Source: Ailurus styani (taxonomy: Eukaryota; Chordata; Mammalia; Carnivora; Ailuridae). From it: a DNA stretch of 64,000 bases. The notes under the pieces were generated by a model. It ran no database searches. It was not told the origin of the DNA and saw only the letters and a list, made by a program, of their open reading frames with translations. Positions 54,900-64,000 of this stretch are shown here, one piece after another. Position 1 is the first letter of the stretch; every line of letters starts with the position of its first letter. The stretch is taken from NCBI GenBank assembly GCA_002007465.1, contig LNAC01000009.1:5047167-5111166 (forward strand), written 5' to 3'. Position numbers and translations under genes: made by a program.

Positions 54900-55385
54900 A
54901 GAATTTAAGGCAAAAACACATCAATAGACATATTTTGGTAAACTACATAATGAAAAAAGGGACATAGCCCACCAAAGATAATAATATGCACCTAGCGATA
55001 TAGTCCCCCAAAATTTTAAGGGAATCGTAAAGCAGCATTGACTGATCCACAATCATAATGGGAAATTCTGATGCAATCCTATCAAAAACTAATAGATAGG
55101 GCGCCTGGGTGGCTCGGTGGGTTGAAGCCTCTGCTTTCGGCTCAGGTCATGATCTCAGTGTCCTGGGATCGAGGCCCGCATCGGGCTTTCTGCTCAGCAG
55201 GGAGCCTGCTTCCTCCTCTCCCTGTCTCTCTGCCTGCCTCTCTGCCTACTTGTAATCTCTCTCTCTGTGTCAAATGAATGAATAAAATCTTAAAAAAAAA
55301 AAAAACTAATAGATAAAGCAGACGAAAAAGTAGTAAGGACGAGGAAGATTCAAATCATTTAATTAGCAATTCTGAACCTCCAAAA
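54900..55385 (+). mobile_element. L1 ORF2 5'-part fragment with SINEC
   Basis: AAGATAATAATATGCACCTA and GATCCACAATCATAATGGGA match the sense start of L1 ORF2; it lies downstream of an ORF2 3' fragment, so the order is rearranged. SINE inside at 55099. Confidence 0.6.
55099..55300 (+). mobile_element. Young mustelid-type SINEC
   Basis: Near-consensus; perfect 15-bp target duplication AAAAACTAATAGATA at 55084-55098 and 55301-55315. Confidence 0.96.
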
Positions 55386-55515
55386 TAGAGATTGTCTTTT
55401 GTAGTAGTTTGTAAGTCTCTGAAATTGAGTACATCTTAATAAGATTTATATTCCTAAGACAGCTAGCACATTCACATTTTTTAGTAGTTGCTTTATAAGT
55501 ATGTTTTGAATTATA
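55386..55515 (+). mobile_element. L2 3'-end fragment
   Basis: TTTGTAAGTCTCTGAAATTG, then AAGACAGCTAGCACATTCAC, in L2 3' order but diverged. Confidence 0.5.
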
Positions 55516-56149
55516 AAATTACATTGAATCTAAATAAACCATTGGTTCTTTGAAATTTTTTACAATTTTTATGTGATGGTGGATTTCTCAGTTTTGTTTG
55601 TTATAAGACAATCTGTAAAATAAATACCTGGGATCTCTTCCTGTCAGGCAGTACAGTGCAAGGTATTTTCTTCTAGCTTATTTGTACTTAAGTGTTGGAA
55701 TAGATCCTTATTTGTTCTTTTCCAGTGGGTTAGCCCTGTGAAGAGCTCTTCATTCACAGGGGGCCAAATTGCTAGATGCATGGCTTCAGTCTGGTTGTTA
55801 AGAAAACCACTTATTTAGGAATATTATTCTCCTGTCTCTGCGCCTTGAAAACCGTCAGTGGTAGTAGGCTTTGACCCCAGGGAAGGAATGGAGAATTTGG
55901 CTAGAATTTTTGGCTTCCTTTGCTCTTATACCTGTGACTCTTGAGCAAGATGGAATGTGATACTTAAGCTAATTCCCTGCTTCTTTTGATACAGTGATTT
56001 TAGGAAAAACATTTGCAAGAAACGAACTGAAATCATTTCAAGTCTCTAGGTGGTTGAATTTTTTAATTTAGTCTTTGTTATGTAGATTCATGTTTATTGA
56101 ATTTTCATCAGAAAATGTGGCCTATAAAATTTCTGCTTAGACATTCATT
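55516..56149. other. Unassigned intronic DNA
   Basis: No gene or repeat recognised. Confidence 0.45.
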
Positions 56150-56629
56150 TATATTTTGGGGGCTTACTACACAATAAATTTTATAAATATTTTGTGGATT
56201 CTAGAAAAATATTCTCTATGTTATAGAATTAAGTATATTCTTATTAAAGCAATATCTTTAATTACTATTGTCTTCTTGTATTTTTGGCTATTTGGTCTAT
56301 GGTTAATGTTTCCATTTTCTTGTTTGTTCTTGTCAGTTTCTCCTGAGATTTTAGCAGTTTCCACTTTATATGTTGCAACACACAAAAATGTTCATGCATT
56401 TCATATCTTATTGTGAGTTGTACTTTTTTCAATATAAAACAGTCCTGTTTGTTTTGTGTATTGTGTCCTGTCTCTTTCTTTGCTTTATTTCAGTAATATG
56501 AGCTTTTTTTGCTCCCTGTTCTTTGCACTTGTCTGATCTTTGTGTTCAGCCTATTACCTTTGCCTTTTTGTTTTAAATATGTTAAGTAATTTTGTGAGTT
56601 TTTTCTTTTTTGACCGTGTCTAAATCACT

Positions 56630-56741
56630 CTTTTTTTTAAGATTTTATTTTTAAGTAATGTCTACACCCATTGTGGGGCTTGAGCCCACAACCCCAAGAT
56701 CAAGAGTCTCGTGCTTCACTGACTCAGCCAGCCAGGCACCC
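56630..56741 (-). mobile_element. Old short SINEC
   Basis: AAGTAATGTCTACACCCATT, GCCAGCCAGGCACCCC; target duplication CTAAATCACT on both sides. Confidence 0.92.
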
Positions 56742-56962
56742 CTAAATCACTGTCTTTTTATAGGGAAGTTTATCTTACTAACATTTATCCTCACCATTGA
56801 TGTGTTAGTTTCATGTTAGTCTAAAACTAACTAAAACTAAACTAACTAAAACTTGTTTTAAGTTTTGTGTTTTATGTTTTTTTGTTGTTGCCTTTTTCTG
56901 TTTTGATTTATTTAAAATTCTGAAGTCAGTTACCTGTAAGATTTTTAAAACATTTTTAATAG

Positions 56963-56965
56963 GCT

Positions 56966-57016
<51 letters not shown>

Positions 57017-57204
57017 TTAAAGATTTCTATTTATTTGACACAGAGAGAGATTACAAGTAGGCAGAGAGGCAGGCAGAGAGAGAGAGGAGGAAGCAGGCTC
57101 CCTGCTGAGCAGGGAGCCCGATGCGGGCCTCGATCCCAGGACCCTGAGATCATGACCTGCGCCGAAAGCAGAGGCTTTAACCCACTGAGCCACCCAGGCG
57201 CCCA
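56963..57204 (-). mobile_element. Young mustelid-type SINEC with long ATTT tail
   Basis: About 14 TTTA units, then GATTTCTATTTATTTGACAC to CCACTGAGCCACCCAGGCGC; target duplication AATAGGCTTTA on both sides. Confidence 0.95.
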
Positions 57205-57429
57205 ATAGGCTTTATTTTTACAGTAGTTTTAGGTTTACAGAAGAACCACACAGAAAGTTAAGAGTTGCCACACATCTCCTTCCTGATACTTGTTTTTCCC
57301 TGTTATTAACACCTTGCATTAGTGTGGTACATTTGTTACAATTGATGAACCAATACTGATACATAATTATTAACTAAATTTACAATAGTTTACATTAGGG
57401 TACACTCTTTGTATTCTACCATTCTTTTT

Positions 57430-57541
57430 TTCTTAAATTTATTTATTCTTTTTAGTAATCTCTACACCCAGTGTGGGGCTTGAGCTCACTACCCTGAGAT
57501 CAAGAGTCACATGCTCTTCCTACTGAGCCAGCCAGGCGCCC
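57430..57541 (-). mobile_element. Old short SINEC
   Basis: AGTAATCTCTACACCCAGTG to GAGCCAGCCAGGCGCCC within antisense L1; flanked by TTGTATT-like copies. Confidence 0.92.
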
Positions 57542-58720
57542 TTGTATTGTATAGTTCTAATGATTGCATCATAGAGAATTATTTCACCACCCTAAAAATG
57601 CCCTGTGCTGCACTCTTTCATCAGTCCCTCCTCACCTTTAGCAACCGCTTATCTTTTTGCTGTCTCACTAGTCTTGTGTTTTCTAGAATGTTAGCTAGTT
57701 GAAATCGTACTATATGTAGCCTTTTCAGACTGTCATCTTTCACTTAGCAATATGTATTTAAGGTTCCTTTATGTCTTTTCATGGCTTGATAGTTCATTTC
57801 TTTGTGTAGCTGAATAATATTCCATGGCATGAATGTACCACAGTTGTTTTTCCATTCACCTACTGAAGGACATCTTGGTTGCTTCCAATTTTTGGCAATT
57901 ATTAGTAAATCTGCTATAAACATTTATGGCAGGTTTTCATGTAGACAAAAGTTTTCAACTCATTTTGTAAGTAACAGGAGTGCAGTTGCTGGGTTGTATG
58001 ATAGGCCTTTGTTTAGCTTTCTAAGAAACTGCCAAAATGTCTTCCATGATAGTTACACCATTTGGCATTTCCATCATCAATGCATGAGCATTCCTTTTGC
58101 TGCAAATACTTTCCAGCATTTGGTTTTTTAAGTATTTTGGATTTTAGTTATTTTAATAGGTGTGCAGCAGTATCTCATCTTTGTTTTAATTTGCAGTTCC
58201 CTGTGAAGTGATTTTGAGCATCTTTTCATATGCTTATTTGACACCTATCTGTATTTTTGGTGAGCTGTCTGTTCAGGTCTTTGGCCAATTTTTTAATCAA
58301 GTTGCTTTCTTACTGATTTTTAAGAGTTCTTTATATACCTATCAGATATGTGTTTTGTAAAGATTTTCTGCCAACCTGTGGCTTATCTTTTCATTTTCTT
58401 AACAGCATCAACTCCAACTTATCAGTTTTTTCTTTCATAGATTGTATTTTGGTGTTGTACCTAAAAAATCATCACCAGACCCAAGGCTACCTAAATTTTA
58501 TTGTATGTTATTTTCTAGAAGTTTTGTATGTTTTCTTGTGCTTCACAGTTAGCTCTGTGATCCATTTTGAGTTAATTTTTGTTAAAGGTGTAAGGTCTAT
58601 GTCTAGATTTTTTTTTTACATGTGAATACCCACTTGAAAAGATTATTTGCTTTGCTCCTTTGTCAAATATCAGTTGACTATATTTGTGTGGATCTATTTT
58701 TGACATATAAAATTTTTAAA

Positions 58721-59214
58721 CATTCCTTTTTAATGTATATTTCATCATATTCAAGAGTGAAACAATATCTTTTGAGTGACACCCATTTTTGAAAGAGAAA
58801 AATAAAATTCAGTGAGGTTTTATCCCATCAAGAACTTGAAGTGGGAGGTATATATACCTGTTCTTTACAGGCAACCACATTTATTCTACTTCATAGATAG
58901 CTTAAGGGATTTTTCAAGGGTAATTTCAACTAGTCCCAGTTTTTGTGCAGACTTTAGTCATATATTATTATTGTTGTACACTAGAATGGCTATTCTTTGC
59001 CTTCCTCTTTTCAGTTGTCCCTTAAACATTCAACATATTTCACTTGTCTCTTACTTACTATTGTCTTTATGAGGCTACTGACAGGTGAGCTACTAAAAGC
59101 CTGAAGAGTTTTGCTGTAGTCTAGAAAGCTGGAGTAGTATACTTTTGAGATTATCGCATTGCTTAGTGAGTAGCAGTTTCCAGCAATAGAGCAGTGCTGT
59201 CCAAAAGAAATATA
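58721..59214. other. Unassigned intronic DNA
   Basis: No feature recognised. Confidence 0.4.
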
Positions 59215-60265
59215 ATGCAGTCATCTTACACCTGTTAGAATGGCTGTCATCAAAAAGACAACATAAAACAAGTGTTGGCAAGGATATGGAGAAAAGGGAA
59301 CCCTTGTACACTGTTGATAGGAATGTAATTAGGTGCAGCCACAATGGAAAGCAATATGGTGGTTCCTTAAAAACTTAAAAATAGAACTGCTGAATGATAT
59401 AGCAACCCCACTTCTGGGTATGTATCCAAAAGAAATGAAAACAGGATCTTGAAAACATATCTGCATGTCCATGTTCATTGCAGCATTTTTCACAGTAATC
59501 ATGATATGGAAACAACCTGAATGCCTGTCTAGAGATAAAAAGATAAGGAAGATGTGGTGTATATATACACAATGGAATATTATTCAGCTGTGAAAAACAA
59601 AAGAAATCCTGCCATTGCAACAACATAGATTGACCTTGAGACCAGTATGCCAAGTGAGATAAGTCAGACAGAGAAAGACAAATAGTACATAATATCACTT
59701 ATATATGTATGTGCAGTCTAAAACCAAATTCATAGAAACAGAGATTAGAATGGTGGTTACCATGGACTGGGGATGGGGGACATGGGGAGATATGATCAAA
59801 GAGTATAAACTTCCAATTAGAAAATGAATACATTTTGGGCGTGCCTAGGTGTTTCAGTCAGTTAAGCACCTAACTCTGGATTTCAGATCTTCATGATCTC
59901 GGGGTCATGAGATCAAACCCCATGTCAGTCTCTGCACTTAGCATGGAGCCTGCTTATGATTCTCTCCCTCTCCACCCCCCAGAAAGAAAGAAAATGAACA
60001 AGTTTTGGAGATGTAATGTGCAGTATTGAAATTTTAGTTAACAGTACTGTTATATACTTAAAAGTTGCTGAGGGAGTAGATCTTTAATATTCTTACCCCA
60101 AAAAAGAAATGGTAATATGTGATGTGATAGAGGTGTTAGCTAATGCACTTGGTGGTAATAGTTTTGTAATATGTAAGTGTATCAAATACATGTGTTACAA
60201 AATGATTACCACGAATAAACTTACACGTTATATTTCAATTACATTGTAATAAAGCTGAAAAAAAT
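59215..60265 (+). mobile_element. L1 3' region, sense, reaching the polyadenylation end
   Basis: CACCTGTTAGAATGGCTGTC, GGATATGGAGAAAAGGGAAC, GGTATGTATCCAAAAGAAAT, GGTGGTTACCATGGACTGGG, ending with AATAAAGCTGAAAAAAATAT. Split by an old SINE. Confidence 0.92.
59839..59990 (+). mobile_element. Old SINEC in L1
   Basis: GCGTGCCTAGGTGTTTCAGT to CCCCAGAAAGAAAG; target duplication GAAAATGAATACATTTTGG before, GAAAATGAACAAGTTTTGG after. Confidence 0.92.
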
Positions 60266-60400
60266 ATATAATTTAAGCTAGAAATGTGAGCTTCATTCTG
60301 ATATAACCCTCAGCTTCTTAGAGCTCTTGGGAAACTTGATTTTTGGAGCTCATTGAAGGTTCACCTCATTCATTGTCGCACTTTCTTTATTTTAATAATT

Positions 60401-60583
60401 TTTCTTTTTTTTTAAGATTTTACTTATTTATTTGAGAGAAAGCACAAGTGGGGTAGTGAGGGGCAAAAGGAAAAGGAGAAGCAGACTCCCTGCTGAGCTG
60501 GGAGCCCAACGTGGGGCTTGATTCCAGGACCCCAAGATGATCTGAGCCAAAGGCAGATGCTTAACTGAGCCACCCAGGTGCCC
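60401..60583 (-). mobile_element. SINEC
   Basis: AAGATTTTACTTATTTATTT to AACTGAGCCACCCAGGTGCC; target duplication TATTTTAATAAT on both sides. Confidence 0.94.
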
Positions 60584-60644
60584 CATATTTTAATAATGTT
60601 TCACAGAAGCTCTCTAAAATGTGTTAATATTTTCCAGATCCAAC

Positions 60645-60840
60645 GCCAGAGTCTGGGCTTGAATTCTGGTATTAACACTTACCATTGGTGTGATCTTGGA
60701 TGAATTACTTCAATACCATATACTCTAGTTATCTACTGTGTAAAATGAGTATAACAGGGTAGTTATGAAAATAAAATGAGAAAATACATGACACTGCTCA
60801 GTCTTTATTTCTGTTGCCATTAAATACTGTAACTACAGCC
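60645..60840 (+). mobile_element. MIR SINE
   Basis: Sense MIR: GCTTGAATTCTGGTATTAAC, GGTGTGATCTTGGATGAATT, TACTGTGTAAAATGAGTATA. Confidence 0.85.
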
Positions 60841-61159
60841 AGCTACTACTGCGACCAACACTGGTAGTAGTTCAGCAACAGAAGTATAATTTAGCTCTTT
60901 CTTAATGATTCAAGGAATTGTACTGTGCTAAGATACGCTGGTGCCCTTGTGGGCTTATGTAAGTATATGAGAATATTTGACTTTACATTATGTTTTCTGA
61001 CAACTTTGCAGTTTGAATTCTTTATCCTTCCCCACCTTTGCTGTCTATGTGACCACCTCTGTCTGCTCTCCTCCCCTTTCTGGTTTGCTGCTTCTAATTT
61101 ATTTTCCTTAGAGTCATCATTGAGAACCACTTACCTAAATAATACAGCCTAAGAGGCCC
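60841..61159. other. Unassigned intronic DNA
   Basis: No feature recognised. Confidence 0.4.
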
Positions 61160-61335
61160 TTCCCATTCTGACCCTCAGCTGTGCTCGCATGCATCCATTC
61201 TTTAACACATCACGTTCTTTAATTGGCAGCTTTTTGACACAGATACCATGTCTGCTTTTGCTCTTTCCTTAGTCAGAAATGCCTTTCTCACTCTTCTCTT
61301 GATATCTGGCTTAATCTCGAAGGCTTCATTTCTTT
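61160..61335 (+). mobile_element. Weak L2-like fragment
   Basis: TCAGAAATGCCTTTCTCACT and CGAAGGCTTCATTTCTTTG have L2-like order but low similarity. Confidence 0.35.
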
Positions 61336-61344
61336 GTTATTCCC

Positions 61345-61475
61345 TATTTCATTCAGCAAAAATTTATGGAGTCCCAGGCCCTAGGTATTGAGGATAAAAT
61401 GGAGAACAAGAGAAATGTGATCGCTGCACTCAAAAAATTTACAGTTTGATGGGGAAGAAATTATCAAGTGTAAGA
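61345..61475 (-). mobile_element. L2 3'-end fragment
   Basis: ATTCAGCAAAAATTTATGGA, CCCAGGCCCTAGGTATTGAG, GATCGCTGCACTCAAAAAAT. Confidence 0.7.
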
Positions 61476-62012
61476 GCACTTTGTAACTGGCTCATTTCAC
61501 TTATCATTTGTATTCATTCATGCATTCAATAAATATTTATTGAGTGTTTGTTATATACCACGCATTTTGCTGGATATACAATGGTGAGTGGAGCCAGACA
61601 TGGTCTTTCTTTCGTGAATTCCACAATCTAGTGAGGGAAATGGGCAAATAATTCAAATAATTAAACCAAATAATTAAACCAAATAGTGTTTGCATAAAAC
61701 TGGAGTTAAGTAATGTGAAGGAAAGGAATGCCATTTATGAGAGCCTAGCCTTGCAAGTCAGGGAGAAATTCCCTGAGAAAGTGATACCAGAGGTATTTGG
61801 CAAAGGGGAGGTTCCTGGCAGATGGAACCACATGACAGTGATACTATGGCAGGAGGAGGCACGTAGAGGTCAGGGAACTAAAGAAGACCAGTATGGCTAG
61901 AGCACAAAGGAGGGAAGAGAAGATAGAGTGGGATGAGACTGAGGTGGGCAGGGGCCACAGTGGAGATGGAGAGAAGAGGACAGATTTTGGAAATGTTTAA
62001 GGGGTAAAATTC

Positions 62013-62158
62013 AGGGGAGGGTGGGAGGGATGGAGTGGCTGAGTGATGGACCCTGGGGAGGGTATGTTCTATGGTGAGTGCTGTGAATTGTGTAAGACTG
62101 ATGAATCACAGACCTGTACCCCTGAAACAAATAATATATTATATGTTAATTTAAAAAA
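62013..62158 (+). mobile_element. Carnivore L1 3' end, 5'-truncated
   Basis: GGACCCTGGGGAGGGTATGT, CACAGACCTGTACCCCTGAA and a short A tail; target duplication TAAAATTCA before and after. Confidence 0.88.
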
Positions 62159-62426
62159 AGATAAAATTCATAGGATTTAGGGATCAACTAGATATGAGAA
62201 GTGTGGGAGAGGAGCGGTACCCAAGGTGGCTCCCTAGGTTTTTGACTTGCACAACTTGATGTATTATGCTGTTCACTGAGATAGGGGGCACCGGAAGACT
62301 GGGTTTTATTTGGGTTTTTTGATATGTGAAGGGGAGTGGGAGGGGCAGCACAAGTTTCATCTTCTGGGGAAATTAATTTGAGATGGCTTTGGTATATCTA
62401 AGAGAAGGTTTCAAATAGTCATTTTT

Positions 62427-63516
62427 TAAAATTTTATTTTAGTTCAGGGTAGTTAATATAGTGTTATATTAGTTTCAGGTGTACAATAGAGTGATTCAAC
62501 AATTCCATGTACTACTCAGTGCTCATTACAGTAAGTGTGTTCTTAATCCTCATCACCTCGTTCACCTGTCCCCCCACCCATCTCCGCTGGGGCAACCATC
62601 AGTTTGTTCTCTATAGTTAACAGTCTGTTTTTTGGTTTGTCTCTTTTTTGTTGTTCATTTTTTTTTCTTAAATTCCACATGTGAGTGAAATCATGTGGTA
62701 TATTTGCCTTTCTCTTACTTGTATCCCTTAGCATTATACTCTAGATCCATCCATGTTGTTGCAAATGGCAAGACTTCATTCTTTTTTTATGGCTGTGGAC
62801 ACTTGGCTGGTTCCATAATTTGGCTATTGTAAATAATGCTACAATAAACATAAAGGTGCATATATCTTTTTGAATTAGTGTTTTCATATTCTTTGGATAA
62901 GTACCCAGTAGTGGAGTTACTGGATCATATGGTAATTCTATTTTCAGTTTTTTTGAGGAGCCTCCATACTCCTATCCACAGTGGCTGTACCAGTTTTCAT
63001 TCCCACCAGCAGTATGCCAGGGTTCCTTTTTCTCCACATCCTCACCAACACTTGTTTGTTTGTTTGTTTGTTTTTTAAGATTTTTTATTTATTTATTTGA
63101 CAGAGAGAGAGAGATCACAAGTAGGCAGAAAGGCAGGCAGAGAAAGAGAGAGGAGGAAGCAGGCTCCCTGCAGAGCAGGGAGTCCGATGCAGGGCTCGAT
63201 CCCAGGACCCTGAGATCATGACCTGAGCCAAAGGCAGAGGCTTTAACTCACTGAGCCACCCAGGCATGCCTCGCCAACACTTGTTTCTTGTGTTTTTGAT
63301 TTTAGCCATTCTGACAGGTGTAAAGTGATATCTTGTGGTTTGGATTTGCATTTCCCTAGCAATGGGTGCTTTTGAGCATCTTTTCATGTGTCTGTTGGCT
63401 GTCTGGATGTCTTCTTTGGAGAAATGTCTGTTCATATCTTCCACCCATTTTTTTAAATTAAATTGTTAAAAGTTTGTTTGTTTAATAATTGGCTTGAACT
63501 CACTACTCAGAGATAA
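62427..63516 (-). mobile_element. L1 3' end, antisense, inserted in L2, carrying a SINEC
   Basis: TTAGTTTCAGGTGTACAATA, TTGCAAATGGCAAGACTTCA, GTGGAGTTACTGGATCATAT, TCTTTTCATGTGTCTGTTGG. Target duplication AATAGTCATTT on each side (about 62416 and 63520). Confidence 0.9.
63072..63270 (-). mobile_element. Young mustelid-type SINEC in L1
   Basis: AGATTTTTTATTTATTTATT to CACTGAGCCACCCAGGCATG; target duplication CCAACACTTGTTT on both sides. Its left junction carries a short GTTT repeat. Confidence 0.95.
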
Positions 63517-63854
63517 AATAGTCATTTATACTTGCATGTTTGGAGTTTAGAGGAGAGAGCTATGGGCTAGAAATATGAATTTAAGAGTCATCTGCATAGA
63601 GAGATTAATTGAAGTCTCCAGCATGCTTGAGTGAAAAGAGATAAGGGCCGAAGACTGGATATTGAAAAACTGTGTAGATGATGGTGCTGAAATGGGGTGT
63701 CCTCAAGAAGAAAGAGGTTCAAGCTGGGGTGAATAAAGTGTTCGGTTTGGGATATAATGAAGGCTGAGATAACTTGAGAGATGGCCATGTGGTTCCGAAG
63801 TCTTGTAAGCAGTAGGATAGATATAATTTTGGAGGCTCAACCATGTCTATTTTA

Positions 63855-63940
63855 TTGTTTTGTTTTCCCCAGTCCATAACACAGTGCTTAGCACATAGCA
63901 AGTACTCAATAAGTAATTTGTGGAATGGATGAGAGAACAT
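63855..63940 (+). mobile_element. L2 3' terminus
   Basis: AGTGCTTAGCACATAGCAAG, TACTCAATAAGTAATTTGTG: a sense L2 end next to the antisense L2. Confidence 0.8.
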
Positions 63941-64000
63941 AGGAACATTTAGATTCAAAGATCTGGACTAAAGTTCTCCACCGTTGCCTTTGCCAAGACA

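Larger units (their letters stand above)
56150..58720 (-). mobile_element. L1 sequence, antisense, with three SINECs
   Basis: About 56150-56930 is ORF2-like; 57205-58720 is 3' region (TAGTTTTAGGTTTACAGAAG, GCTGAATAATATTCCATGGC, GCAGTTGCTGGGTTGTATGA, TGATCCATTTTGAGTTAATT). SINEs at 56630, 56963 and 57430. Confidence 0.82.
61505..63800 (-). mobile_element. Long L2 LINE, antisense, broken by two L1 insertions
   Basis: Antisense L2 starts at its 3' end (TCATGCATTCAATAAATATT), continues past the L1 fragment at 62013-62158 (GGTGGCTCCCTAGGTTTTTG), and resumes after the L1 at 62427-63516 (GAAATATGAATTTAAGAGTC). With the insertions removed, about 1.1 kb of L2 is collinear. Confidence 0.8.
50721..64000 (+). 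other. MAPKAP1: Downstream MAPKAP1 intron (5' portion)
   Basis: No exon resembling the rest of the CRIM domain is visible between the donor and the window end, so this intron is at least 13.2 kb. It is repeat-dense, with SINEC insertions from 51349 onward and L1/L2 over most of 52.8-63.9 kb. Confidence 0.85.

Noticed and set aside
1..64000. A new multi-gene system
   Set aside because: Only one exon of a known gene is present; the rest is intron and transposable elements, so nothing supports a novel gene system.

Overview
This is mammalian nuclear DNA, almost entirely intronic, from a carnivore and most likely a mustelid (ferret, mink or otter type). About 37 CAN-SINE (SINEC, tRNA-Lys derived) copies are scattered over both strands. 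The youngest have the arctoid head and the CTCTGCCTGCCTCTCTGCCTACTTGTGATC tail block that I associate with Mustelidae, not the dog, cat or bear/seal consensus. Older copies belong to more general carnivore subfamilies.

One protein-coding segment is supported: an internal exon at 50548-50720 (+). Its 57 complete codons read as part of the CRIM domain of SIN1/MAPKAP1, a core subunit of the mTORC2 kinase complex. It has a good 3' splice site, phase 0 in and phase 2 out, and a weak 5' splice site followed by a pyrimidine-rich stretch. The rest of the window therefore lies in the two introns beside it, at least 50.5 kb upstream and 13.2 kb downstream. I found no second MAPKAP1 exon, promoter, CpG island or functional RNA gene.

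Layout: 1-5.9 kb, old L2/MIR fragments and a few SINEs. 5.9-6.45 kb, repeat-free AT-rich block. 7.7-9.6 kb, antisense L1 with a young SINE and an assembly duplication. 10.1-10.9 kb, a 248-bp exact duplication around a SINE and an N. 11-13.4 kb, MIR, a hAT (MER5-like) element and a decayed SR-like reading frame. 13.6-19.8 kb, mostly antisense L1 broken by SINEs. 19.8-22.15 kb, an ERV-L relic (integrase and dUTPase remains) and an LTR-like block. 22.4-24.4 kb, L1. 27.1-28.7 kb, L1 carrying a Tigger-like transposon. 29.5-30.5 kb, L1. 31.8-39.9 kb, the repeat-poor part, with several candidate conserved noncoding blocks. 40-41 kb, gap, false duplication and a long pyrimidine tract. 42-50 kb, L2 and L1. 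50.5 kb, the exon. 51-64 kb, SINEs, L1 and a long L2 with nested insertions.

There is no multi-gene system here, and no evidence of an undescribed one. The points worth following are the weak donor of the exon, the repeat-free blocks (possible regulatory DNA, perhaps for the neighbour PBX3), three assembly joins of which one looks like both alleles of a polymorphic SINE insertion, and several nested insertions with readable target-site duplications. Repeat family names come from recognition by eye. Boundaries are good to a few bases where duplications are quoted and to tens of bases elsewhere.
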